The notes beneath the pieces are model-generated. The model had not been told where the DNA came from. It searched no databases and saw only the letters and a list, made by a program, of their open reading frames with translations. Below, piece by piece: positions 25,191-37,449 of a stretch of DNA of 64,000 nt. How positions within the stretch are numbered: the first letter of the stretch is position 1; the number at the start of each line of letters is the position of its first letter. Both the position numbers and the translations under genes were made by a program. Origin of the DNA: Rotaria sp. Silwood1 (Eukaryota > Rotifera > Eurotatoria > Philodinida > Philodinidae); NCBI GenBank assembly GCA_905250075.1, contig CAJNOP010000033.1, positions 233,345 to 297,344 of the forward strand. The letters run 5' to 3'.

Positions 25191-25651
25191 AAAAGAGAAA
25201 ACGAAAGAGATTTTCCACTTTATCTGAAAAAAGCATCTTATTCAAGTAGAAGATAATAGAATCTTTGGAAAAAAAAACCATGTCATTCATGAAAAACCAG
25301 GCTTCTCAATTATCTCCCGATGCATATATCTCAATTTTCATGTTGTTCACCAAAATTAATTTTTTTGTAGATGTTCTTCACATAGATTCTTCTTATTTTT
25401 TTTGTTTTATCTATATCACTCTCTTCTGATCAAATATTTCTTCCATATTTATTAATAAAAGACGACTAATCATACATAAAAACGTATACAAGAAGATACC
25501 AGTACAAAGAAAAACAAAAAAAAAGGAACACAAACACTATAGAATATCTATGTATAAACAAAAGAATGAATTAAACAAACAACCGGATTATTGAGTATAC
25601 ATAAATCTGACTGTATAAAACAGCAAGAAGAAAAAAACAAATGAAATTATT

Positions 25652-28600
25652 TTAAAGTTTTGTAGCATCCTGATTCGACGCATAGAATAGAGAATAATCA
25701 TCAAGAGAAGTTGTCAATTGATTCGTTTCATAAATATAATTTGTTTCTGGTGCCCAAACATGTCTTGGTTCATAACAAAGATTTGTCATATTTGTTGTAC
25801 ATAATGAATCATCACCTTCAATTAATAATGGTGGTGGAGGTGGAGGTAATATTGGTGGAGCTGGTGGTGGTGGTGATGATGGCATATATGCATCAATAAA
25901 ATGTTGAGGTTTAGATGGATATTGCATATGACGTGATGAACCTTTTAATTGATCACTTATTGATGCTGTACAAAATTCTTTACTACCAAGAAAACCAGAT
26001 GATGATGATGATGTTGGAGAATAAATTGATGATATACCAAGTGTTTTAAAAGTATCTATATTATTTTTTAACAGATTTATTAAAAAAATACAATAAAATA
26101 AATTAACTTACTATTCCAATAAGTTCGTTTTGTTTTTGATGTTATTGTATAAAGAAGAAATATAAAAAAGCCTGTTAGAGAAGCAGATATACAAAAAAAT
26201 ATTTGAAATAATATACGTATTGGTCCAATTGTAAATAAACCAAATATCCAAGTTAGATCGAAAACAATAAAACAACATAATGTAATAAAAAATCGTGATA
26301 AACGTTGAGATTCAATTGTTTGTGTACTACGCATATTGTGTCCTTTTTTCTCACATAATAATGAATAAGCAACTATTGAATAAAGAATACTATTAATAAG
26401 AATATACAAAACGATTGGTAAAACAAATGATAAATAGAAAGGATAACTTGATAACCAACAACTAGAAAAAATTGAAATGATTATTGTCTTAGAAAAAAAA
26501 TAATAATATATTCTTACATTTGTTCGTTTCCTTTTGTGTAATGCATTGGATCAAGAACAAGAACGATGGCAATAGGAATCAATGGAACAACTATAAAAAT
26601 CAAAATCTAATTCAAAATTATTGTTTTTTCTTTCATGCTTTCAAGAAAATCGAAGCCTAATCTTTGTAATATATCGAGAAAAGATTGGCGAACTTGTGAA
26701 ATATATTGTTTTACAGTTTAAGATAGAGTTCTAACCGATCCGGTCCAGCTAGGTTAAAAAAACCTTTTGGACCGTTAAAAAACCGGTTTTTAAAAATCTA
26801 CAGCAAGAAATACCATGCTATAGTCTTATATATCTGTTTAGTTTCTCAAAGATGAATATGTGACATACATATGTATATATGTCGAAAAAACGACTTATGG
26901 ACCCATCAACTGAGTGCCAAACTCCAAATCTTGAACTTTTCCCACTCAAATTTTATCGACGAACTCAATGTTTCTCATCGAACAATATTTCAAACCCAAA
27001 TTGAACCTTAAAAACACATATATGAAGAACAGAAGAAAATAAGAAGGATAAATTTTTAAATAACACATCGATTATTACGATAAGAGTGCGCAAACTCACT
27101 CGCAATGAGTTTTGTTAGAAAAAAAAACTGCATAACATCTATAAAATATTTTTCAACCGGTAAAAACTTATCGGTTCGGCATCGAATCGGTTACAACTTT
27201 GGCTAAAAGCATCTTCCATTTCGGATGTTAAAATTAAAATTTTTTCGATTTTCGTCTTTTCAGAACTAAAATAGCTTCAAAGTCTCCTCTATCAAATGCC
27301 ATATGAGTGACAACCCTTCGTCGTTAGTTAATAATTTTATTAAACCTAAGTTCTGAAACTTATAGCAGAAAAACTTGCGCTGCAGTTATCCTTCGTATGC
27401 AAAACTTTCCTAATGACTATTTCAAAAGATGCTGAAAACATGAATCATAGACTTTTGACACCACGATTTTACGATCACTTTAGTTGTGTAAAAAATAGTT
27501 CTGATATATACAGAAAGGGTTTTTTTTGCTACTCTCAAAACCAATCTTTGAACGAAAGAAGTCGGCTCGCCGTTCTCCCACACGGTACCTTCAATCAAGC
27601 TCAAAACTTTTTGTTTATGAGTATTTTGGTCAAACTGAAGTGTGTGCTTTTTTGTCTTCAAAATGCTATGCCTGCAAAATTCGACAACCTTGAAAAATAT
27701 ATTTCCACTGAAAAAAAGACGTTCTTGATGGTGCTCTCAATATTTTGCTTCTACTGAGCTCTAGATACGATATTTTTGAAGACGCATTCCAATTTGATCC
27801 TAGTACCATAAAAACAATTGTAGCTAGAAGAAGTCAAGTAAGGAGTTTTGCAGAGAGGAGAAAACTTCTGGTTGTTTTTGATCTTCGCAAAGACCATGTC
27901 TCCTTGAAGAAAGTATCTGGAACTTTAAAGGCTATGATAACTTTTGCTTTATTCATTTAGATCTATCTACCTTAAAAGTTTCATTATTTTTTTGTGGAAC
28001 CGCTTTTGAAAAACTCTAGAATGAAGATCTCCGTAAGACTCTCCTTGAAAACTGATCTTCGGACAAACACGTTCAATTTGCTTGACATACCCATTATATG
28101 TTAAAATTATAACGAAAAATCTATGGTAAAATTGTCTACTCTATATCATGACATCTTCGAGAGATATTGAACTAACAGAAGTACAAAAGCTTATTTAGCA
28201 ACTCAAAATTTTCTGTGCACCTTTATTCTATATACTTCATTTCTTGTTTTTAGAAAGAACATGTCAAAATGCAAGGTATGACAAAGCTCTTTTTTCAATT
28301 CTTACTTCTTAAGGAAAGAAAAATCCAATGTCTTGAAAAAATGGTACTCTAATTATAAAAGTACTCTATGATGTAATAGTAATAAAGATTAAATCAAAAC
28401 AGGTAGTTTATCATGACCTACATATTGACCTGTTCTTTCAAACAAAAAAAGACCAACTAACTATGATGTGAAGCTCCTTCGAAAGTTTCAGGATACGCGA
28501 TTAAAAAAAAGCATACAGAGAGAAAAATACTAACTAGTTTTTTTTTCAAAAATGTACATTTCTGTAGCAGATCATAAAAGAAATTATCAAATAATTTTGC

Positions 28601-31600
28601 AGAAAAGGAAATATCAAATAAAAAATCATGCCTCGGGCTACTTGTCCAGGAACTTATCTTAATATTCGAAATTGACTTTTTTTTGAGGGCGGAAGGACTT
28701 AATGAAACACGATGTGACTTTTCTCTATTATGACAACGTTTTCTTTTTCATTTCCTTAAGATAAAACTTTGAAAGAAATTTTTCTTCTGTTTGTTTGACT
28801 TACGTTGCGAAAATGCTGCTGCTTTTCTTGTAAATGCTGAAATTGACTTTGGAAAAACTTTGACAAATAATAAATATTGTATTAAAGCCATAATAAACAT
28901 CCAACTAAATGATGATAATATAAAATAATGTAATAAACTGGCAATAATAATGCATAATAAATCTTTTAATTGATATGATTTATATAAACAAATAATTGAA
29001 AATAATATATTAACACAGAGAAGATTTATTGATAGAAATAAAAGAGATTTTTGACTAAAATGACGACGTAATTTTCTTCAAAAAAAAAAAGAATAAAATA
29101 TTACTATAAATAAAAGAAAAAGTCATTTGATTCACTTAAAAAATATAAATGTTAAAATTGTTAAACATAAACCAATTGATGATAATAGTAAACCAGTCAA
29201 TGTTATTATTGAAAGAATTTGTTCAATATATTCTGGTATTGGTTTTCGTTCAGTATCCTTGAAAAATTTTTTTTTTTATTATTTCAGAAAAAGTGAAAAT
29301 ATTTTTTTTTTACAAACCGTTAAAACAGCAAAATGTGTTAAATGATTACATATACAAGTTACACTTCGTTCTGTTATATTGCTCAAATGACATCCTTGTG
29401 TTGACCATTGTGCTGTCATATTGTCAGATATATTCCAATAAGCACAAATTAAATTACGATTTTTTTCATTAAAATTATTTTCCATAAAAAAATGAATTCT
29501 AACAGATGATTCCAGAGTTTTTATTAATTCAGGTTTATCCATGGTTAATGAAATAACTCGTGTTAATAAACGATAGTGTTTATCATCAAATAAACCACCT
29601 TTTTGATTATATACAGTAAATGTTAAACGAGTTTGTGGAATTATTGTTTTAGAATCAAGAATAATGAAAGTTGAGTTTTGATGATTACTTTCGAAACTAA
29701 TTGATTGTGATTCATTCTTTGTTGGATCTAATTTTTTGAAAAAATAGAGATTTTACAAGGTTTTTAGTTTTGATGGAACTCTAGCAAAGAAAAACCAATA
29801 TTTATTCAAAGGCATACGATAGATCTATAGAGCTTAAACAAATAATTTTAGCTTTGAAAACTCATCTAATTCATATTATATAGTTCAAAATCTAGTTGTT
29901 GATCAGACTGCCTGGCCTAACAGTTACAGACCCGAAACTGAGCTAACTTCTTTCCTCAAGGAATGTTGACGCTTTTTGCTACTGATAAGAAAGATGAAGA
30001 TTTACTATGCAGGTATTGTGTAAATTCATTTAAGCAATGAAAACAGTATACCACTAGTTAACTTAATATTTCTCATTGACTGACCAAGTTGAGTAAAGTG
30101 TCAATGGTATTCAGTACCCCTTTCTCTTCCCCCTTCTCTCCACCATGGGTTAGAAACTCATGTGAAGGTGTCTTTGTTCCGTAAGCTATAAGTTTGGAAG
30201 AAAGCTTGTATTGAAATTAAGTTTTTCATTAATTAATAGAAATATGCATATTCTTGCAGTTTTCATTGGTTTATGTTCATGTCGTATAAAGTGAATCTCT
30301 ATTTTCTTCAGCATAGTCTAATCGCAGAGCGGGAGACTATAATTATGATCGAAATTAAACATTGTAAGCTACAAATAGAAATTTGTTTACCTCTTTGAAA
30401 TAGATCAGTGAATGATTTATCCCAGAAAGATTCTTGTTAATGAATGGTAACCTTCAGAAAATTGGAATATTGACAAATACGTCTTTCTTTTTTGATGTAA
30501 TAAGTAATTCTACTTATTTCTCAGGATGTTTTTAAAACATTAAAATTGCCTGCTCTTATCAAACTCTTGATCACCTTGATGATAAATTAACCTATCCCCC
30601 TTTAGAAAAGAAGGTCATCCCATGTTAGAAGGCCACCTCCATTAGGAGGTCATGTCTATACAAAAGTTTATCGGCCCCATTACAAGGCTGTGCACTAATT
30701 AATTACTAAAATACTTAGTCATTCGTCAATAGTAATTAAAAATTAGTCAAAAACTACTGTTTTTCTGTCGTTTTTCACAGAAACTGCTCTGTATTCTACT
30801 AAACACAGTATTTTTTTTTATACGAAAATAGCAGTTTTTTCATGAAAAATATCGGAAAACCATCACTTAATATTATAAAATAATTATAGTTAACAATTAT
30901 AATTTATTAAAATTTTTTAATTAACAACTAGTTAAAACTTGACCCGAATAGAAGGTCTCCCAAAAGTAATGATGTGTAGACACGCTACATAAGGTTATAC
31001 TCTTATATTCTTGGGGATTACTAAAACGATTGTTAAGTTCTATCGTGTAGAAATCTTTTTTTTTTTGTGAAAGAATTAACAGACCAGATTATTTTACAAC
31101 GACTCGATTCAAGGTCCATTGCCTACGAAGGTATACGAGCACTTTTTTGATGAAGTTTCGCAAGAAAAAATACTTTCCCATTCGTCATGTTTGAAAACAA
31201 AATTAATCAGTAATCATAAAGGATCTATATTATTCCAAAAAAAATTATTGTAAGCTTTCTAGCATGTTGTTAAAGGTTTTAACATTTATTTAAAATCTTT
31301 TTAAAAAGAAAATATCAATTATCATTGCAACTATTTACAGCTTAATCTGATATTCATATACTATGAACCCTGATTGTGGTTCTAACAAAAACTCTTGCTC
31401 CCGACAAACTAAAAGCTAAAAGAAAATCATCTAAACAAAATTAATTCATGACAATACATACCAAATAAAAAACCAGTGATAGGTTTTATCCAACTATTTG
31501 GTCTGTTAACAATTGATACAGCAAGATTAGTTTTAATAAAAGATTTTTCTAATTCATCAAAAGTTAGTTTTTGAGAATATGTTTCAAGTAATAATAATAA

Positions 31601-32401
31601 TCTATGATGAAAATTTGATTGTTTTTTTTTCTTATTAGAACTAAAAACAAAATCGCCTTCATACTTAACAATACTTCTATTCATCTTTTGAGCTTCTTGC
31701 ATTTGTAATGTTGATTCAAGAGATAAAAGTTTATTTGCAATTGAATATAAATTAGATTGAATATCATCCGTATTTTGATTATTCATTATTATACGATCTA
31801 TTATATTAACAACGGATGTTATATCAAATGAAGATTTAAAGCTTGTTGTTTCATGATTTAAATACGATAAGACATTACATACTTCATGAGAAGTATTCAT
31901 AGGTAACTAAATAATAAACAAAATAAAACCATTCAAAATTTATCTACAGAACAGAATTGAAAGTTTGTTTTACTTTAGCTATTTCTTCAATTGTTAAATT
32001 CTGATATGGATTATCATCAAATAATATTAATTTTCTCTGTTCTGTAATATTTGTTGGATTTAAACAATTACTAAAATATGGTTCATGTCCCCAAGATGAA
32101 TTTGGATAACAAGGTAAATACACATAAGGACGACCAGTATCTATTAATTAAAATTTGATTGATACATGAAAAACTAATTATAACTTACAAGGACATGTTT
32201 CTAATGATCCAATATTTCCAATAGACGAATCGATAAAATTGTATGATGCCCATTTTGTTTGATTTTTAAAATCAAATGTTGCTTTTGGACATAGACCTTT
32301 GAAAAAATAATTGAAAAATAATTTTTTTTAACTGATTACTTACCATTGGAAGAATGTATTATGAGTACAATTACTAGTACGAATCCTTTCATGTTATACA
32401 T
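25652..32401 (-). CDS. Adhesion G-protein-coupled receptor (HRM-like, GAIN/GPS, 7TM)
   Basis: A seven-helix surface receptor of the adhesion (B2) family, expected to self-cleave at its GPS. Exons in coding order: 32344-32401, 32189-32296, 31974-32140, 31462-31906, 29318-29727, 29136-29257, 28804-29075, 26518-26590, 26112-26461, 25652-26055; 2409 nt, 802 residues plus TAA. Residues 1-20 look like a signal peptide (KGFVLVIVLIIHSS). Next comes a Cys-rich hormone-receptor-motif-like segment (LCPKATFDF, ETCPYTGRPYVYLPCYPNSS, FSNCL). A helical GAIN region follows, then the GPS (CAYWN, STQGCHL, CICNHLTHFAVLT) with the expected cleavage HL|T at about 389/390. Seven membrane segments follow, with the large loop residues WLSSYPFYLSF and DLTWIFGLF. 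The cytoplasmic tail (~670-802) carries polyproline runs suited to SH3 or EVH1 partners. Ligand and orthologue are not assignable. Confidence 0.92.
26727..27198. mobile_element. Possible TIR element, 472 bp, in GPCR intron
   Basis: The left end AGTTCTAACCGATCCGGTCC resembles the inverse of the right end (CGAATCGGTTACAACT). Internal copies of the theme (accgttaaaaaaccggt, cggttcgg) add local palindromy. No transposase and no clear target duplication. Confidence 0.4.
27655..28060 (+). repeat. Dispersed repeat, copy 1 (partner 61395-61665)
   Basis: Direct diverged copies share, in order, aaattcgacaa/aaatttgacaa, a gaaaaaaa-acgttct block, tggtgctctcaatatttgct-like sequence, a tgaagaaag block, ctatgataacttttgct, agatctatct and a ttg-aacc-ttttg block. 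It lies in the 2.2-kb GPCR intron 26591-28803, just before the second copy of the 335-bp repeat. Confidence 0.6.
28185..28520 (+). repeat. ~335-bp dispersed repeat, copy 2 (partner 24845-25190)
   Basis: See the partner copy. The two are clearly homologous but diverged, so neither is a very recent insertion. Located in a GPCR intron. Confidence 0.7.
29728..31461 (-). other. 1.7-kb GPCR intron
   Basis: Lies between the helical GAIN exon and the GPS exon. I see no exon; there are AT-rich palindromic words near 30700-30930 but no supported element. Confidence 0.5.
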
Positions 32402-35191
32402 GATGAGTTCACGACCTATAACACAGTATGTAAATATTCAAATGTATTGTTCTTTCTTTTTTTTCTTTTCTTTTCTGATTGATCCACAAGCGAGATGAGC
32501 TGTTCCTTTTCTTCTTTCTTTCTACTTTTCATCTATTCAAATTTTCTATAAACTTATATACTTATTTTTAATATATCATACTCAATTAAGATATATCACG
32601 ATATTTGAATTGATTCATTATATATACTTAAATTATTAGAAATCTAAGATTTTTTTTTTCTATCCATTCTCTATGGTTGAATGAACACATTAAATTTGTT
32701 TCATTTCTTTTTTTATCTCTTAATTAGTTGAGACTATCATGAAATTTATGATTAGAAGAAAATAAATTCATTTCACACCGAAAAATAAACTATCGGCAAT
32801 GAACAAACAAACCATTCTGTCAAGATTAACACCATTCAAGCTTCTTGTTTTCTTTTATAATGCAAACATGTTCTTTTGAAATAAAATGATTGCGTAAAAA
32901 ATTTAATTTAGCTGTTTTTTTTTTCGGGATTTCATCATTAATAGTTTAAATAATGGATTAGAATGATCAATCATACCGGCAATAGTATAGAACTGTCTAT
33001 TAAAAATGTCAAAGAAAATAATTTTAAAAAAAAGTAACGTTAAATATACCAAGAAAAATCATGAAATAGATTTGATATAAAAAGTCAATTGACAATGAGT
33101 TCGAAATATCGTAATTACATCAATATTTCTCTCTATCAATTTACCTAGAAAAAAAAACAATTTTCAAATAAAAAATACCTAATGACATTTACCTACTTAT
33201 CTTCAATATTTTTTAATTTAACGTTAATTATAGATGAATAAGAAACTCTGATGAGTTGATTGAGCTGTCAAAATGAATATCGTAAAAAGAAAGTGCAGAA
33301 AAAATGAAAAATCAATATTTCATATTCGTTAACATCTCAACTGCTTCATTTGTTGTTTTCAATGAGTCAAATCACATATACACATATGATCTATGTGACA
33401 AGAAAATTATAAATGGTAAAGATGAGGGTCAATATAATACAATACATCTGCTGTCTTCGTCGTCAGTTCAATCAATCAAGCTTATCTTCGTCAAGCGAAC
33501 TCGAGTTGTTTTTGCTTATGCACACGATTACATACATTATGCATGTATAGAAAAAGCGTGAAGCTCTTATACATATCACCCATTCAGTATACGTTGTATT
33601 CTAATGCTCGCTAAGAAAAAAGAAAAGGATTTAGAGATAGCGATGTGTTTGTTTAAACTAAACTTAACTAAATGAACATATTGAAATATAAATTCATTCG
33701 TGTACATGTAGGAAGTCAAACAGTATACATAATTACTAATCTTTCTTACGGAATGAGACGATGTCATCACCATACTTACTATATAAGCGTAGTAATACGT
33801 TTTATCTTTTGCGTGCCTCTTTGTCGACTGTTAACATGTATGTTCACGAGAGAAGAAGGCAAATCTGGAATATTCTTCAAAAAGATTATTTGAAGTGAAG
33901 TTATAAAAGAAAAAGAAAGAAAGTAAGTAAGTAAGAAAAGAAGAAGAAGAAAAAGAATGTTAATGTATTTCAATTGTTCATGATGGGGATACGTCGGCTT
34001 GTTCACAATGCGAAAATTAGTTCAATGAACAATAATGGTCTGAGATGAATGTAATATAAATACATTCATAGGTAGAAATATTATGTAAATGCTTAAAGGA
34101 ACAAAGTGTTGCAACCAAATGATTATTATTTTCACGGCGTTTAAATTTTTTGTTTCGATATGTCGACTGCATATTCAGCTGATGCCTCGAACAATCAGTA
34201 TTCTTCATTTATCTATACGATTAACATAAAGAGAAAAATGGCCATTATCCATCTGACACATTCTTTTTTTTTCTCAATTTTACATAAAAAGTCACTTGTA
34301 GTCCTTCGATGAACAACGAAATTCTTTTCACATAAGAATGTAAAAGGTCAATCAATAGTGAAAAAAAAATGAAGTATACATTAATGTGAAAAATACTTTT
34401 TGACAATACCCTGAAGATACTTTGTCCATAATCGTGTGACAATCACAATCTATTGAATGAATGGTTAATTTTTATCTTCCGCGAATCATTTGATACATAT
34501 CTTAAAGAAATTTTTATAAAGAATAAAATCTTTGTTAATAGAATATGAAAAAAAAAATAACATCAAGGAAATTTAATAGAAGACAACAGCTGGATGCTCA
34601 GACAGTTTTGATTATGCATGAGATGATCAGTCATTTTAACAGACATATCAATATTAAAGTGTTCTTAAAGACATGAATCTTACAATGAATAAATTGATTT
34701 CATCATCAATTATACTCTTGTCTACTAGATGAATTATTTTTATCAACCGAAAAAGTGTATTGAATTTCTTTGATATCAAATTTTCATATGATTTAATATT
34801 ATTTAACATGATCATCATGTAATTTTAAATATATAGATTACATTAGTTGCTTCAATGTCATTTTCACAAATATCGAGTGTTCTTTTTTCACGTATTAGAA
34901 TTATTAAATATGTTTGAATAAGAGCGACAAGTATGATTAATAAGAAGTTTGAGAAGAAAAAAAACTAAATAAGATTTTAAGATGTATGTTTTAAGTAACA
35001 CTGACAATGTTTTTAGTACACATAACAATGATGTAATATAGTAGACAGTAGAGAATATTTAAACATGTTATTCTTAATGATGTGTTTAGATCAATTTAAA
35101 AAAAAAACTTATTTTATTTGTGTTCTTTTCATTTGTTATTCCATTATTTTTAAAGTTATGTTTTCACTGAAATTTAGATACATTTAAGGTA
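32402..35191. other. Intergenic region upstream of the GPCR
   Basis: Should contain the GPCR promoter. Overlapping short frames on both strands at 33300-34440 look random. A small simple repeat (aagtaagtaagtaagaaaag) lies near 33920-33955. No gene seen. Confidence 0.5.
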
Positions 35192-35192
35192 T

Positions 35193-35638
35193 AGTACCGC
35201 TCAAAATTGATCAGACACTTGACAAATGATCTTGTTTCTCTGTTATCTCAAGATGAGCTCAAGATATAGAGTTGTGACTTTTGCCAAAATGTAGACCAGT
35301 TGTCATAGTTTATTTGCTGAAAGTTTGGTCTTTCTGAGTCATATATTTGTAGTGCTAGACTAAAAATAGTAAAAATAAAGTCTTTTGATTTCGCTCAAAA
35401 ATGATCATACACCCCACGCAAAAGTAAGTAAATATTGAGCAATTAAAATTTTCGCAATTCATCAGTCTGAACGAGAAAACACATTTCTAAAACATTTCAA
35501 CGAAGTTACAGTTGAGTTTTCAGTTAAAACATGGGAAAAATGTGTCTTCTCGTTCAGACCGATGAATTGCAAAAATTTTAACTGCTCAATATTTATTTAC
35601 TTTAGTGTGAGGTGTATGATTAATTTTGAGCGCCACTG
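35193..35638. mobile_element. Tc1/mariner-like MITE with internal foldback
   Basis: The left end (tagtaccgctcaaaattgat) is the near-inverse of the right end (attttgagcgccactg), with TA flanks, as in Tc1/mariner elements. Inside, arms of about 95 bp at 35393-35490 and 35543-35636 form a strong hairpin round a ~50-bp loop; both carry ctcaa-aatgatcatacacc and tctgaacgagaaaacacatt. The terminal motif is thus present three times, as if a palindromic copy had formed within one arm. No transposase. Confidence 0.7.
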
Positions 35639-36529
35639 AATATCAAATTGAAATTCTGTTTCTGTGTATAAATATATATCATTGCCTTTTATATTGCGCA
35701 ATACATAAATTGAATTTATTGATAATAAAAATAAATCTTGATTTTAAAATAAAAAAATATGAACAGATATTCTTTTTTTTATTTTATGATTAATTGAAAG
35801 AAACTTTCAGGATCAGGACTGGCAACTCAAAAATTTACAACATGACAATGCTTTTTCTTTCCAAGAAAAATCTTGATTCAGTTTGCCATGGTTTATGATC
35901 CGATAAGAAGAATCTTTCATGACATTTGTTGTGACCTATGCGAAGATCATAATAACATTGCTATGTATGTCATAATATGAGTGAAGTAAACATTACTTCG
36001 TAGAATTTCAATACTGTTGCGATTGTGTTACACAGAATAATTAGATATTCATTCTTTATCGCTTGAAACAAGTCGCGTCGAATAATCTTTATCGTCTTTT
36101 TTCAAATTAACGTAGATAAATGAAATTAAGACAACAAATATTCGACTCAGATTTTGTTCAAAATAACAGATTACAAAGCTGTAATAATATTCATGAAACA
36201 ACAATATAGCACAAGATTAATGAACATTAATTCATATCTATAGTGAGTTACTCATATTATCTAGAGGGATGCTCGATTTTGTTAAAGCATTTTATATTTT
36301 CAACATTCTCATCATTCAATATAGACAGTATTTTTAAATCGTTTCATTGAAAAATGCAGTTATAAGACAGGAAACTGTAATAGATTATCTTTAAAAAACC
36401 ATGCAGTATTCAAAAAAAAAGATATTGTCGTTTTAACGAATGCATATAATTTATTTGAATTCATTCCGTAGAAGAATGTTCAAATCCTTTAAAATGTTAT
36501 GTTTAAACTAGAATAAACATCAATTTAAT

Positions 36530-36655
36530 CGATGATTATTTTCGTTTGACTGTTCCACTAGAGTTTTAAAGTTTTCGATGTATTCTTCATCATTCAGTTT
36601 TATCATATACATCCATTCTAATATGTCTACTATGCATTCTTCTGGTACCGTTCAT
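36530..36655 (-). pseudogene. Possible coding relic (about 42 codons)
   Basis: One minus frame reads PEECIVDILEWMYMIKLNDE followed by EYIENFKTLVEQ and ends in TGA. The composition looks protein-like, but no start or convincing acceptor is visible. I do not recognise a family. Confidence 0.2.
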
Positions 36656-36995
36656 TTCGTCGGTATGATAGATAGATGAATAACAGTTTTTAAGATCTTC
36701 TTCAAGGGGTTAGTGGAAAATGTCGAAAATGTAAACGTTCAAATACGAAAGGAAAGAAAGTTATGAGAAACAAATATATCGAATAATTTATTAGATGTCC
36801 GTAGAAAATTCGATATTTTTATTTGTATTGGCCATCCGTCGACCAGCGCATTTTATTCTTCTGTGAATGAAGAATTTTTTTAATAATAAATATATATATA
36901 TGTTCTAAATGACCTTAACAACATGTTCTGTAAATAATTCATCTATCACTCAGAAGGTTGAAATATTGTTCGCTACATCAAATAAAGGCAAACCA

Positions 36996-37042
36996 GGGTG
37001 TGGGCGTGAGTTTTACCTTTTCTCATATCCACACCCACACCC
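36996..37042. repeat. Telomere-like hairpin, copy A
   Basis: The G-rich arm gggtgtgggcgtgag (36996-37010) faces the C-rich arm ccacacccacaccc (37029-37042) across an 18-base spacer. Read on the minus strand, the spacer (gatatgagaaaaggtaaaac) resembles those of copies B (45819-45865) and C (63911-64000). It lies just upstream of the acceptor of the transposase-like exon. Confidence 0.8.
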
Positions 37043-37057
37043 TTATTTGTATTTTAG

Positions 37058-37323
37058 CTTATAATATTCGATTTGCAACTAAATTGTCAAGAAAGCACCC
37101 GAATATTTGGAGTTTTATACAATTAATTCAAAGTAAACATGTTCGTTTTGAACATATTTCAACACAACTTGATGCTGGTGCATCAGCATCACAGCAATCG
37201 AAAAAAGCAAAAGCTTTTCAGATGAGACATGATACTCTTCATGAGCGATTTCTAAAGAAGGAAATCAACGCAGATGAATTATTATCAGGTTTAGGATTGT
37301 TAACTGGAAACAAAAAGAAATAA
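37058..37323 (+). pseudogene. C-terminal fragment of a MULE/FLYWCH-type transposase-like protein
   Basis: After the acceptor ttgtattttag, a single exon reads YNIRFATKLSRKHPNIWSF, QLIQSKHVRFEHISTQLDAG, ASASQQSKKAKAFQMR and ends GLLTGNKKK at a TAA. The pattern of a His-Pro-x-Ile-Trp helix followed by a short acidic tail resembles the C-terminus of MULE/FLYWCH transposase-derived proteins. No upstream DDE core or zinc finger was found, so this is a truncated remnant or the last exon of a rearranged gene. The upstream in-frame Met at 36958 only reads through the hairpin and is not a believable start. Confidence 0.5.
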
Positions 37324-37449
37324 AATTTTATTATATTGTCAGCATTGTCTTTTCTTTTTTATTTTACATTAATAAAACATGGCATTTCTTATTTATTATA
37401 AGAGTATAAATATGATCATTTCCATCTTTCTTTCAAGTTGTTTAAGCTT

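Larger units (their letters stand above)
23982..25651. other. Convergent intergenic region between TBP and GPCR 3' ends
   Basis: Contains the TBP 3' untranslated region and two dispersed-repeat copies (24536-24720 and 24845-25190). The 74-codon plus-strand frame at 24845-25069 lies inside the second repeat and is not a gene. Confidence 0.55.

Noticed and set aside
33304..34442. Several overlapping 60-85 codon frames
   Set aside because: They overlap on both strands, lack splice or family support, and look like random frames in AT-rich DNA.
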